64,000 nt of DNA from Apostichopus japonicus (GCF_037975245.1 NC_092581.1:14165303-14229302); one strand, 5' to 3'; positions 1 to 14,500 are shown, counted from the stretch's first letter. Made by a program: numbers and translations. The notes: generated by a model from the sequence alone, not told the origin.

Positions 1-1300
<1,300 letters not shown>

Positions 1301-1779
1301 GTGCGTGTGTAGTGCGTGTGAACAAAAATGTGTGTTACGATGAAGGCTGATTGACTTAAAAATTGGTGGGTGTGTGCTAGGGCATATGATGTAGCGCCCC
1401 CGTGACGCATGACGTCTTACGGTTAGAATAAGAAAACAGAATTTTCATCACTTATTGGATACCAAAATGACAAATTGGTCCAAACCCACGAACCATGTGG
1501 GATATCAGACTCAAGTTTACAGCGCAATAATTACTGTCAAAGGTCACATCTTCGAAGGAGGTCAAAGGTCAATTTTGGCCAAGTTTGAGCAAAAAGTGTG
1601 CCACAAACACCTCTTAAACTGATATACTGATGGACTTGAAATTGGTAGGTGTGTGCATGGGTATGCATCGTAGTGCTCATCGACTTGTAACAATAATAAT
1701 AAAAGTAAACACTTAAAAAGCGTCTGTATACGACAGGAGTCGCACATGTCGCTTTGCAAACTAATGACCAACAATGAAA

Positions 1780-1930
1780 TAAACAAACAAGTTAGTGATA
1801 ATATTTGACCTGGAAAGATAGGCCTTAGTAAGTTTGTTTTGAATAGACGCATGGTATTGGCAAGGTTATGTGAAGGTTGTAAACTGTTCCACGCTTTTGC
1901 TGCAGCAACACAGAAAGTGCTACAGCTCAC
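1780..1930 (-). pseudogene. C-terminal remnant of a non-LTR retrotransposon reverse transcriptase
   Basis: The minus-strand frame contains FCVAAAKAWNSLQP followed about 12 residues later by LFKTNLLRPIF. This resembles the end of CR1/L2/jockey-type reverse transcriptases, where a 'F.V..akaWNSLP......S...FK..L...LF' pattern closes the protein just before the 3' end. Only about 50 residues remain and no upstream palm-domain motif is visible, so it is a 5'-truncated dead copy. A short AATAATAATAAAAG stretch at about 1690-1707 could be part of its tail. Assignment rests on the motif pattern alone. Confidence 0.45.
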
Positions 1931-2039
1931 TTTGTAAGGAAAGCAGAATGGTGTCTGTTATCATGTTGTTGTCTCCTTTGATGTTGTTGCTTCGATTAAT
2001 GTTATTGTCTCCTGTGGTCTGGTGGCGCTGTTCACTTTT

Positions 2040-2156
2040 ATGACCATCAAAATGCGTAACCAATTCAAAAGAATTTAGTGCTTCAGAACCGGCCAAAATG
2101 TCCGAGAGAGACCGACTAGCCCATCTTGTAGGGCAGAACCTACGACAGTCTTTCAA
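2040..2156 (-). pseudogene. Possible hAT/ZMYM1-like transposase fragment
   Basis: The minus-strand frame reads KDCRRFCPTRWASRS, which resembles the 'L+..c.TRW.sR...' motif in the catalytic core of hAT transposases and ZMYM1-like domesticated relatives. About 35 residues look protein-like before the frame dissolves into N/D-rich filler. It sits close to the LINE remnant on the same strand and is unrelated to it. Too short for confident assignment. Confidence 0.3.
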
Positions 2157-2576
2157 ACTAAGAAAAAGAGATCTATGTGGTCAAGTTACAGGCACATACC
2201 TAGCCTAACGTTAGGTATATGAGCCTCTCGAGATCAATATTCTCAAATGATGCAGACAAGTCTAAGAACACCAAGAGTGTGAACTTTCCCTTGTTCGTAT
2301 AACCTAAATAGTTGAAATTTCAAACGGTTTCAAAAATATAGTACAAGTTTGCATCAAACCGTGCACCGTCCTTTTATACCAATATGTCTTAAAAGAGACT
2401 CCTCTCACGATTACATAACACCTTATAGTTCCATAACCCAAACTGTCGTTGCGCCATATGAAACTGATTCACTTCAAACCGAGAGTCCTCTAACGCATTT
2501 CTGAAAGGCTTCGACGCAAATCACCAGAAAAAAAATGGCATCACTTGTTTTTTTAGTCTTCTGACACAAAATGGTC

Positions 2577-2581
2577 GTAAT
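2577..2581. repeat. Target-site duplication GTAAT (left copy)
   Basis: GTAAT lies immediately before the CAGGGGCG terminus and recurs at 3730-3734 immediately after the other terminus. Confidence 0.65.
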
Positions 2582-3729
2582 CAGGGGCGTATCCAGGATT
2601 TTCCAATAGGGGGGGGGGGGGCGCAAGGCATGAATGATCGCCGTCCTGGGGGATGGGTCTAAGGGGAGGGGTGTACAATTTTTGCTTTCAAAGAAGGGCT
2701 GAAATGCAAAATGGTGTCATATGCATGGGCGGCGATCTGTACTTCTATGGAGGGGGGGGGGATATGACCTTGTTGACTATCTAAGCGTAGCGCCACCATG
2801 AGTTGGCGCGAAGCGTACAAGAAAATTTTGGGATTAACAAACCCTCTAGATGGCCGGAAACGGCACTTCCCGAGGTTTCCAAGCGGCATATACCCAACTT
2901 TAAAATAGGGATGTCATGTCCGAAATACCTCATAATCAGGATCCAAAATACTTTTTTTTTTAATTTCGGGTGTTATTTTGGGAAAATTGCCCCTGTCAAT
3001 CTTGTTTCAGGCGCAACGTTAGAATGTTCGAGAGCTCTGTTATATTATTCGATGAAGAAAATGGCCTCATGCAGGCTATTATAGGCCTATACACATGCAA
3101 TACACAATTACACATAGTTACATTCCTATAGTACCGATTGCTAGGGCATCCAGGTGAAACGTGTATTAAGCATTACCCTGGTTACATGCAGATTCTCAGC
3201 TGTTCGAGGGAACATAAGAGCCGTACATTAACGAAGATGCATAAATGTAGGCACAAAAATATTCTTATCCCTGGCATTTGGTGGGGGGGGGGGGGATATG
3301 GTGCATTACATCCCCTCCACCCATTTTCATGGGGGATATATCCCCCCTCCACCCAGGATCGCCGCCCATGGCCATATGTGATCCATTTTTCGACCTTAAT
3401 AATAAGCAACATTTCCAGTAAATATGGACACAAAATGCACAATTTAGTATGGCTGGCATGTCATTTAGTGTTTATAGTGATAATACAAACACAATTACCA
3501 TCTATGTTTCTAAAACTATTATGCCGCCGAACTTCGCCAGAACCTTTTTTTGGCAAACAAAAAATAAAGCATACGGGAGGGGGAGGGGGGTTGAGCGATC
3601 ACCGACATCTCACATAAAGGTCGTCATCAATTCTTTTTTTTTTTTTTTTTTTTGCTAAACTTTTTTTTTTTTGGTGACGGCCAATAGGGGGGGCGCGCGC
3701 CTGTTGCGCCCCCCCTGGATACGCCCCTG
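2582..3729. mobile_element. Non-autonomous hAT-like DNA transposon, 1148 bp
   Basis: The element starts CAGGGGCGTATCCAGG and ends CCTGGATACGCCCCTG, a perfect 16-bp terminal inverted repeat, with a 5-bp direct duplication GTAAT on each side. CAGGGGCG-type ends are common in hAT superfamily elements; most hATs make 8-bp duplications, but subgroups with 5 bp are known. Just inside the ends are CCAATAGGGGG stretches on both sides. The interior is G/C-run rich and has no transposase. Around 2720-2770 and 3280-3390 are inverted blocks sharing CATATG, GGCGGCGATC and GGGGGGATAT, which suggests a nested or internally duplicated structure. Open frames inside it lack any domain. Confidence 0.7.
3636..3672. 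repeat. Poly(T) tracts inside the hAT-like element
   Basis: Two T runs of about 18 and 13 bases separated by a short GCTAAAC-type spacer. They could be the poly(A) of a retro-insert on the minus strand, but no insert boundary was recognised. Confidence 0.6.
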
Positions 3730-3734
3730 GTAAT
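3730..3734. repeat. Target-site duplication GTAAT (right copy)
   Basis: Direct repeat of 2577-2581, directly abutting the right terminus of the hAT-like element. Confidence 0.65.
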
Positions 3735-3843
3735 GACTATGTTTTCGAAATAATACCGAATATTTATTTCAGTCCGATATTAAATGGTATTTGTAGGAAA
3801 GCAACAACAATAATATTAATAATAATAATAACAATAATACACC

Positions 3844-3847
3844 TATA
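3844..3847. repeat. TATA flanking the left end of the EnSpm-like element
   Basis: TATA abuts CACTC at the left end and again follows GAGTG at 17356-17359. Because TATA is its own reverse complement, it may be a 4-bp target duplication, a 2-bp TA duplication plus two terminal bases, or part of the inverted repeat. Confidence 0.55.
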
Positions 3848-3867
3848 CACTCTAAAAACACTTGGGT
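3848..3867 (+). repeat. Left terminal inverted repeat of the EnSpm-like element
   Basis: CACTCTAAAAACACTTGGGT; pairs with 17336-17355 with two mismatches. Confidence 0.85.
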
Positions 3868-4070
3868 TAAAATTGACCCAAATTGGGTCACTTTTTGACC
3901 CAAATGAAAGTCAGGAGGGAACCTAACACATTTGGGTCAAACTGACCCAGAAAATTAGGTCAGAATAAGTGACCCAATTTATGGGTTGTAAATTTGACCC
4001 AGAAATATTGGTAAATATTGACCCCGGCAAGGGTTATGATGGAAATCAACCACATTTGGGTCAGCTTGAC
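3862..4070. promoter_or_regulatory. Left subterminal repeat cluster (TTGGGTCA / TGACCCAA)
   Basis: About ten GGGTCA-type or reverse-complement motifs in roughly 200 bp, several as tight palindromes such as TTGACCCAAATTGGGTCA at about 3872-3891. In CACTA-class elements short subterminal repeats are the transposase-binding array; that role is inferred here. Confidence 0.65.
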
Positions 4071-4075
4071 TCTTA

Positions 4076-5207
4076 TAGGAAAAAATACATAAATACAAAA
4101 GGCTTCATTTGACAATGCAATTTATTGATGTAACTCCTTCAAAGAAAGTGAACTGCTGAAAAACTGCTAAAAACTAATGTAAAATTGCAACAAAACTGAA
4201 TGTTTCATTAATATGGTACCATAGCACAAGATCTAAAGGAAGGAATTGTTTGAAGCGTTACCAATTAATCAAAAATGTTTTTTACCCCAGTGCAATTTTT
4301 ACATAAACAATTTCAACATTTTATTAGACTTGTATGGATAAAATACAATTTGCTGAATGAATGAACGAACACTTTCTAGCTAGACATGTGTGTGTCTTCA
4401 TAATGATATTTATCAGCTAGAGCATAGACTAGCTCGCATGGGGAAGTATTTGCCTTACTTACGATGTAATAACAAAAGAAGAAAATGACAACCAAAACAT
4501 GGTTGCCAATTTTTAAAAGATGGGGTGCTGGATGGTCAGTCTTGAAAATGTTCACTAAATTAGGCCTCGTAAAGAAGATTCCCCTCCCCCCCCCCCCCTT
4601 TTTAACACTTATCCATGGATTTCATTAAACGGCGGCAAGCCTTTAAGTAATGAGTCCATATATTATGTGTAATATTTATACTGCTGTTGTACATAACCCA
4701 GCACAGGTAAATATTGTATATGTAAATATGTGTAGAATGGATACACATATTTCTGTATTCCAAGAGCCGTTCAATTGAAAATAGTCCAAGCAATTTATTT
4801 AGAGCAGATAACTGGGACTGGGACAATCCATATAATTTGCTTCTAAAATTTCATGACAGCAAAATATTTGTGAGCTGCAACTTTGGAACTGGAATTTATG
4901 AGATGAAAACAAATATGATCATACAGGCTGAAAACGTTTTGCCAATTCTTCTTAGAATACAAGCATATCTTTGCTTTGTATATGAGGCAAGTATGCCTTG
5001 GTCCCATAAACGTGATTCAACTAACAGTTGAGATTTCAACTAAAATCACACAACTTCAGATGATAATAAAGATTGCTCGGCATTGAACAAAATTGTGTCC
5101 AAATTCTTTCAACTGTCATGTAAAAAGGAGTTGTAATGGACAGTTGAATCGATCGCCAAGTTAATTCTAGTGTTGCACTGTGCGAATAGGTCTGAAAATT
5201 TTCAGCC
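4076..5207. other. Transposon 3' region, non-coding
   Basis: Sequence between the left subterminal cluster and the SAM-gene stop codon. AT-rich with one poly(C) run near 4587. No exon is visible on either strand. It probably holds the 3' UTR of the SAM gene. Confidence 0.5.
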
Positions 5208-5516
5208 CTACTTCCTTCCGACTTTCAAATATGTCTTCAATGACACAACTGAAGATGACATTTTCCCAGGTAAGTTGTATACAACAGTCTGGAGGAACTG
5301 CCAGGTGTTGTATGATTGCCATTGATAATTCATATCAAAAACATGAAAACATTTAAAACATAAATCAATGGCATTAAGCAGCGACTCCTGTGGAATGGCT
5401 TCTCTCTCTATGATTATGTACGTTTGTTCCGGGCTAACCCTGCTGCTTCCAATAGCTAGAACGAATGGTTGCTTTTGTTTCACCCCTTCAAGGTAGTGTG
5501 GAATATTGGTTCCAAT
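5208..5516 (-). CDS. SAM-domain gene, exon 12 (C-terminus and stop)
   Basis: Acceptor CATTTCAG, stop TAG at 5210-5208. Encodes the family's C-terminal block: QPFVLAIGSSRVSPEQTYII, then CFKCFHVFDMNY and TWQFLQTVVYN. The frame is open through the exon. Confidence 0.75.
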   Translation of the reverse strand: MGTNIPHYLEGVKQKQPFVLAIGSSRVSPEQTYIIIEREAIPQESLLNAIDLCFKCFHVFDMNYQWQSYNTWQFLQTVVYNLPGKMSSSVVSLKTYLKVGRK

Positions 5517-8500
5517 CTGAAATGAAAAAGAAAAGGTTATGGAAGCAAACTTCTTAGATTTATTCAAATGCTGCCTTCCATATAGAAAGGATCATATATT
5601 GCAGTACTCCCCAGAAGGCAGGTTGATAGAAGCAATCTTTGTTTTGATTAAGGATGTGCAGTATTTAGCATTTCACAACTTCAGTGATGAATAGTGCCAC
5701 AATTTCATAGTGGGTTTTAGAGGTGCCAGGTAGGAATTGTCGGGTCTCTGTAAGTTATTTTGAGGCTCATCTAGGAACCCTTGACAATTGATTATGGATG
5801 AACACAGTGTTCAGAAGTTAACAAGACACTTATACTATCACACCATACTGCCTGGAATACCACAATGTCCTATCCAATCGGTGTGAATTAGATTGTACAC
5901 TCTTCTACTGCACATTCAACATATTCTGCATTCACATTTATATGTATTCATATATCATGTGTATACTGGAATGAAGAAATCATTGTTACAACTCTACCTG
6001 TAATAAATTTGGTTAAGGGTTTGTACAATGCAACCTGGTGCAGTGGTAGTGGGTTATGGTTCCACAATTTCTGGGGCTGGTGAGGTTCTTCAGGCATTTG
6101 ATTGGCACAGCTGCAGAGCTTTAGTGACCGATGCTTTGATAGTCCCCTTCCACCATTCCCCTTGGGAAAGTGGCTGAATGCATCGTTCATGTCTTTCAGA
6201 TGGGAACATAAAATGGTGGTTCTAGGAGCAGGGTAGGATTGTATCTGATGAATGTCTTGTCTCACCAATTGATGTACACTGCTCGCGAAGAGAAGGCAAG
6301 CTCTTTGCCTGTTTCATCCATAATTTTATCGTCTGTCAATTTTCCTAGATGAACCTGTAACCGACGATGATCTTATAAAAGGAATTTTTCTACTTCAAAT
6401 TTAGCTTTCAGCTCACCTTTTGCAAATCTACAAATGAAGTGAGGGCATCTTCAATTGTAGCCCGTTTTCCTTTGCCCTTTATCTTCTGTGACCCAACAGG
6501 TAGAATGCATGGAATACACTGCAGTGCAATGTTGCATACTTCATCATCTGTAAAGAGGAAAAATAAGAACCTTGGGGAAAGATTCACAGACTTAACACTC
6601 ATGAAGGCACTGATTATGCCCGTGTTATAAGGTAACACATTTGTGGGAATATATGATGATATATCAGTTAAAAAATGTCTTTCAGTGGAACAATATGCAT
6701 TATATAGTGTGGATAGGATCTCTGACGGCTCTACAAATCCACCAATTTCTCAACAGCATCTCTGATTGTGATCCAAAGTTGGGTGGATGCCAGGCCAATG
6801 AATGTTCGTCGATGAAGCAATACAATATTACCAGAATTCTGATGCGAGAATAGAAAACATTTGTAGCTTATAACAAATCCGATGTCATCTATGTTGACTG
6901 TGCAGGGTTGTGCCCATGCCAGACCTGAGGCATTGTGTACTGAAATATGGCAATCAGGCATAATACTTGACACTATTCTGTTGCCTGACCACCTTAATCC
7001 CCTGACTGACTCCCTCTTCCAAATACACACCATTTTCATTATTTCCCCTGACTGAGGTGAAGCTCAACTGGGGGCCAATTGAAACATCACTGGCAGTGCC
7101 ACATGAAAACAGTTCACATGCATTTTACCTGGGTTAATAAGTTATTGCAACTTAGTTACCTGATAGTTGACTGCTGTCTTGAACAATCCCCAGGTGTCGA
7201 GACCAATCATTTTGCTTGTCAGCATAATGCAGTAGGTTCCTAGCGACTGCAGGTGTCCATAACAGGAACAATTTGTCCCCACACTTTGGCTTGATGACTT
7301 CAAAGTCCAGATTAATCTGAAAAAGGATGAAATATGTGACAAGTCTGCACAGAAAGCATTTTTTTGTACCCAGACTTGGACTGTGAACAGAGCTGCAAAA
7401 TAGTCTTGGAGGACCATCCAACCAAACTGATGTAGATGTCCCATATCCTGGCACTGAGGTGAATTCTTTTTGCTGGCTACTGCTACAGAGCATAAGACCA
7501 TATCATCTCAGATGTTTTGTTTAACTAGAGATACAGGAGTAACGTGATGCTCTTGAAAATGCAACTGAGAGTACATATCCCACAAAGCATACCAAATATT
7601 TGTTTGCATCGATTTGAACAAAATCTTCCATTTTGCTAAAGCAAACTATGAACAAAAAAATGAAATTATACAGCAGGTATTATGCCTTTTTTTATTTTTG
7701 CGTTGTGCTTATAATTCTGCCCTTCCTGAGAACAAAAACAGTAAACCATTGAGTTAACTGATCCCTTTTTTGTTTTTACACTTCATCGTACCATTAGCTC
7801 ACCGACAAAGTTGGATGTATTCCCAGAGGGGGTGTCTTTCGAGTATTGACAGAGGCCATTTATTCTTGCCCTATCCTTGATCTGAAGGTACGAGCAGATT
7901 TCCTCGCTGATTTCTTGTCTCACACATGAGAAGACCTACAAATGAAATTTGCCTGCTTATTACCCTAAGCTTGCCACATCACAGAATAAAACAACTATCT
8001 AAATAAAACCCACCAGTCCTGAAGTGTCCAGTAGTCTAGGATATTTTGCAAAGATGGCGACGCCCTCTGGATTTTCTCTAATCCACATGAGCCTGGACTT
8101 CGCTGTTTTTTGGTGGTATTCTCTGACTTTACCCAGAGGTTCTTTATTGTGTTTCATCCACTGTACCATCGCCTCAATGGCAGCAGGTTCGATGTCATCT
8201 GGAAAAGTTAACAATAATTGCCCTATGAAGAATGGATATACCAAGGAATCATGACAAAGATATTGTTCTAAATGTGAATTCTGAAAATCTGCACATTACA
8301 AAGGAGATGAAAAGGTATGCCAGGAATGAACATCCTATGCATGATATGTAATTTCTTCTTACTCTTGTTAACATTTCAAATGTTAACTTAAAAAAAAACA
8401 CATAAAAATACCTTCATCACTCTCCAGACTACTGACTGATGAAGCTGTGGAGTCAGAGTTTGTTTTGTTGGCCTTCCGAATGCTCACATGATTCTTCTTT

Positions 8501-11500
8501 GCTGTTCTCTTCCTCACATTCCTGAGTCTTTCTTCCAAATAACCTGTAGCTGCATGCTGTCCAATGCTAGAAGTGTACCAAGCTTCCTGTGAAAACAACC
8601 AATGAAGGTAAAATGTTTTGCCTAAGGACACATGGTCAGAACTCAAACTCCCGATCCTAAAACTACTCAGCAGTTATGAATAATGAGCACCTAGCTATAT
8701 GCTCATAACAGAAAGTCAATGTAAATGATGATTTCGCCCCGATTCATTTTGGTTTGAGGCAGACTGTATCGTGACCGGACACCTCCCCCGGACAGTGGGG
8801 AATGCCCGGGGGGGGAATTGTCCGGGTGGGGAATTGATGCGGGGTGAGATGTCCTAGAACCGAATGTAATCCCATCCATACGACCTGACACATCTATAAT
8901 CAATGTTCTCTAGCTTCCAGCAAACAAATCATGAAACCAAATTGAACATTCAACTGAGAACTCACCAATCACATCAAAGTTGAAATTATTTAGTGAAAAT
9001 AAAATGACAGTATTTTTTAATGAGCCAAGTTGAGGGGGCACATTCCTCCTCATCTCAAATGCATATGATCACATGGGCCGGGAGAGAACAATCTCCATGT
9101 TTCTCAGAGTAAATCAATTCATTTCTTGATGTTCCCAGTTTATGCCAAATATATATTTGTCAAAGCTATTTCATTGACCCACTGACTTAAAACGAAGGGT
9201 TTTCTGTATATGGTATATAGGCTACTTGGATAACATGTTGACAATTAAAAAGAATGGTAGTATCCAACTGGCAACAGCCATCCTTCTACATTTTAAAAAC
9301 GTAATCCAAAAAAAGAAGTGATCTAACATGACAAAAATTGATACTAACATAACCATCTCCATCTTCTCCCTTCAGTTTGGGAAACTCATTTACAATGGAT
9401 CTTGCAAGAGCCTCTTTTACATGGGATGTGGGCCTGAAATATAAACAATTTTGTGTAAAATAATGAGTTGCTAAATAAAAGTAAACATTGTGAAAACTAA
9501 AAATGTTTGTTCACCACTGGTCACCACTAATTCTCAAAGACATAGAATTCAAATCACCTTTTATTGAGTCTACATGTACATACCTATCTCCAAACTGTTC
9601 TATCAGGTGTGATACAAACATCCTGACAGCTTGAATCCGATATTTGTGACTAAGTAGTCCTTCGTCCATTTCAGACTCAATGATATCTCCGCCGTTGTTA
9701 TCATTTAGTATTTTACGGATATCCTTTGAAAAGGAGAAATCGAGAACAAAGCTGGTGATTGGAGCTTAGTTGTGCTTTGCACTGTACCTATTAAAGGGGA
9801 ACAACAGCCCCCTTACAGAAGACAGATCTGCCTGGTTAATTGGGTGTGTAATGATTGATGTGTGCACCATTTCAACAGTTCTGGATGAATTGTTTCGATT
9901 ACTGTAAAAAGATGGCAGACTTATTAATGACAATCACATACCAATGCAGATTTATACAAGGGAGAAGTACAGTACTTACAAAATGTAACTTCGGTCTCTT
10001 TGGGGTATTGCTATGTTCTGGTGTTGAGGTGGTTATCAAAGATTTAGGTGATTGTAATGAAAAAGTTGGAGACTGCAATGTAGATTGATATGCCTGGCTA
10101 TCCTGAGTCTGCAAAAAGAAAAAAAGAAAAACTCTAACAAATGAACCATTTAACGCTGGTCATTTTTTGCACTTCAAACTTCCCAGCGCTGGCTATTTTA
10201 TAACTCATATTATAAAAGTGTCATTTGTCTTTAAATTTGCTGCAAAAATTCTTGATGTAAATTGACTTCTTGTACCATTTTATACTGTATCTTATCCCCC
10301 TTGATCTTGGAAGCAGGTCTCCCTCCTCCAGTCTTATATCCCCATCCCCAGGTTAGTCATGAATCCTTTATTTGCAAGCTCTTCAACAACACCAACTACA
10401 ACTTTTCCACTTGCAAACAATTTCTCTGGGTCAGGATTGGTGGTATCTGGGTGCAAGGGCCGCACTCGGATTTTGGTGGTTGGTTTTCCTCCTTGCCAGT
10501 ATACACTTCCCAGTGTAATTAATTTAATGCATACGCTTCCATACCCCCTTTTATTCACTTTGTGGGCATGTACTGTACTGGATGAACCCCAATGGTCCCT
10601 GCTCTCGTTGGGTGATGTTTTCATGTGAAGTGTAGGGTGACTAAATCCGGAAAGGGTCTAATAATAAGATGCCAATATTTGATTATGGTACGGAATCGGG
10701 TTCTAGACATTATGGATATTAAAACTCTGTAAAGTTGTTTTGTAAAAGTAGAGCTAAAAATGCACAGATTTCTTCAGGTGTGACTACAATCCACTGGCGA
10801 TCTGAGGGTTCATCTGACCTGCATATAGATTTGTTTCAGTAACAATATGATCAATAAGACCTACTGCACCATCAAGTAGAGTCCAAACACTTCAACAGGG
10901 GTGACATTAGGTCTTCGAGTTTCAGTGGATGGAGGTATGTTTTGAAAACTGTGGACCTCATTCCAGCCCTAGCCATAGTCCTTATAGGTATGTTGGCGAC
11001 CCTCACTTCCCTTCCTAAATCCATATAAACCTGACAACCAACACCTTTCTCACTCTTACTTGGTCCCATACCTGCGCCATTAACAGGTGGCCCAATTTCA
11101 CTTCCGAAGCAATACTGTACCACATATGTTAAGATTGATAGGCCCAGGCATAACGATTGACTAACATCATTGTCATCTTTGGATTCTGAGGAATCTTTAG
11201 GGACCAGTAAATGTGAGCAGCTTTCAAGAATTGCTGTTCGGTACTGTGACGAAAAAAGATCATGACCGTGTAACTAAAAAATACATACCCATTCAAAATT
11301 TGTATCTTGTGACAACACAGAAAGCTGGATCATTTGGAGGTCCACTCTGAATCATTTGGAGAGGGTGGTAATCAAGCAAGTCATCAATACGACAAATTTC
11401 TGTTTTTCGTGGCTCCTGTGCTTCAACTTTGTATGCATGTAGGTGCCTGGAAAATCCAGTTGTCAGCCATTCTTCATAAATCAATCTAACTCCAGACTCT

Positions 11501-14500
11501 ACTGCAATAATGTTAACAAGTTTACCGAAGACTGGATCTAGTTCAACATTCTTTCCAACAACCACCATCTGATGTTTCTTGTATGTGTGTCCAAATACTT
11601 TGCACCAATTTGCAAGGAATACTTCGTCGTATAAACCTAGTCTTAGCCTTATGTGGACAACATCTGAGTCTGTAATTGATGCCACAAGAACTGATGACCC
11701 TGGACCGATTTCAACTTCATCCCCAACGAGTGACAATTGTGACAAGAGATTATAGCACAGCAACATTTGGTTCCTGTAAGCTAATGTCTTTGCAATATTT
11801 TGAAAATTACACACTATGTGTGAAAGTCTCCTTGAAAAATTGTGTTTAGCCTCAAAGCGCATAGCCCAAAATCTTGTTAGAGGACCAAGTTTCTGGATGG
11901 CCATTGGGTAGTGTATCATATGATGATGTTTTGGTTTCAATTGCCTTGCATTACCAAACAGTTCAAGAAAATGTTGGTGATGATCTTGAATGAGGTGTTT
12001 GAGGTACACTGTGTCTCCCCTACTTATAACTGGTGAAAATATTATGTCCATGCATTTAAGCAACAAAATTAACAGTTCCCAGTGCTCATCATCCTCTGGC
12101 ACTAAATCACCCATCATAAGTGGAAAGTGTCGTATCAAACACCACATTTGGGCAGCATTTTGCCCTGGAGCACCATCTGGATTAGTCATACTAGAAGCAG
12201 AGAAGATACATGGCTTGTTCTGGTTATCACCAGAACCATAGTTGAAACTAACAAGCCTACTATTCAACAGATTAATGTTGAACAATCTTTTGTCAATAAG
12301 AGCTTTTACCACCAATTTGAGCTCCAGTGGGCACACACCTTCTAGAAGATCATGCATGATATCCGGAGCAAAATTTTGAGTGACATGATAGTGGTGAATT
12401 TTGTTTAGGGGACTGTCGGACCTCACACCTGTATTTGGAAGGTCTTGAGCATTCACATCCATTTGATAGTTGTCTTTAGTGCGGAGTAACCCAACATTCT
12501 CAGATGTAGATAACTGGGCTTCAGCTCGGTGCATCTTACAAAATCTGCACGGGTAATTGGCAGTGAATCCTTGGGCAAAGCCAAAGAGAGAGTGTAATCC
12601 AAGGTTATCACCTGTAACTTGTGCTAGTCCAACACGTACAGTCCCTTGAAATGTGGGTGCTTCAATTTGTATACCATCATGTATTAATGAATTAAGATCT
12701 TCAACTAGTGGGTCAAATATTGGCTCATACCCATACAGTTTAGCATCACCAGCATTGAACAACATTACTAAATGACAGTTATTTAGCGATGATCTAAACT
12801 TCGGATGTATGTTGGTTATGGTGCAATAAACAGCACCAAGCTTGTGAGTACCAGCCTTTGGACTAAGTGGGTTTGCAACCTCAAAGTCATCAATGTAGAA
12901 AAGCAACTGAATGTTCCTTTTGTGCCTACAGAATATATTTTGTTGGCTGTATTCCCCATCATGGAAATCTCTCATTAACCCATCAAGACTGGGCTCATGC
13001 ATTTCGATGTTCTCTAAGAAACCTTTACTTTCTAAAATAAGTTTCATCAGTGGTTTAATGGGCACATACTGAAAAGAAACATTTTTCAACACTTGAGAGA
13101 CATTTCCTGTCATTCTGTTCCTCCTTTGATAGAATGCTACTGCAATAGGGATCTCCTTAGGTGCCAGGAATACACCACTTTGTGTGAAATACTTCTTTCT
13201 CATGTAAACCCCTATGAATCTGTCAAAGGTGTTTTCACATTTTTCAAAATCCTCCATCAGGGAACAAAATGAAAGATCATTAGGTTGAATCATGTTTTGC
13301 TGAGCAAACTGGGAGGTTTTGTGCTTCAAGTAGCCAACGACATCATCTAATAAATCAGATGTATGACCAACTACACCGTCTATTGTTGACTGTACGACAC
13401 TGCTTGAAGCCAGCAATTTTGCGAGAAAGATGGCAATCCTTTGTTCTATCTCTGCTTTGTCAAAATCATCCCAATTTTGAACATTTGGAATAGGTTGCTC
13501 ATCATGGTCCCCACGCAATGGCTCATTATCATCTGATGAATTATGATCGCTAGCATTCAACTCATCAGCATCATCAAGCAAGGGAACTTCATTTGCTCCA
13601 TACATTTCATGTTTTTTTTCCACATGGGATTTAAATGTAGATACATGGTTCTTGAATGTTCTCATGCAGCCATCCTGCATACATGTGATGGGTCCTGTGA
13701 AATACCTCCCATTTACTAGTGAATGAATGTTCTTAAAATGCCATATTAGGGCCTTGCTGTGACCTAATATCAAATGGCCACATCTGAAACAAACAAATCC
13801 CATCTTGCCCAGTGTTTATAATCAAGTTCAGCAGAATTTAAGAAGTTGAACATACCACCACTGTTGTTTCATTCTGTTCGGAATTTAGCTCCTTGATCTT
13901 CTTAGCAGCCTTCATGCGTGGTCCAAGGGGAGGTATCAGCTCTTTTAAAGTTTCCATTTCTAATAGGACAAAGATTTCTTTGTCAATGAAATTCTCTGAA
14001 AACCAAGAAAAAGGGGCATTGAGACAATGAACATTTGATTGATACAGACTACAGAGTTAGCTTACAGTAGCTATATACTTGTATGCACTATGTGGAACCA
14101 ACCAATGGCTTAAGAAGTTCATTTGGCCATCTAGGCAAAAATCCTGAAGGGATATTCTCCCACTGATTGAATAATTTGAAATGTATCCTTTGTCTCTTTG
14201 CTAACATCAAATATCACCATATTTCTCAAACCTGGTTTTGATGATAAACTATATATAATATTTGTTCAAGATTGGAGATGAACGACTCAATTTCTCACTT
14301 CACAGCAGGGTTGTTGATTTTTCCTATTAAAAAAATGATTAAAACCAGATTGTGTTTATTCAAATCAGATTAATTTTTTTGAATTTCTTAAATCCAAATA
14401 TCAATTTATCATTTTAATGCCAAATATTCCACAAACACTCATACCCTCTTATATTACCTACAAACAGTGTTTAATTTCAGTTAAGCACAGTGTTTAATTT

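Noticed and set aside
7142-7501. Alternative 119-codon frame over SAM exon 9
   Set aside because: Open, but it does not join exon 10 in phase; the other frame does and keeps family-like sequence.
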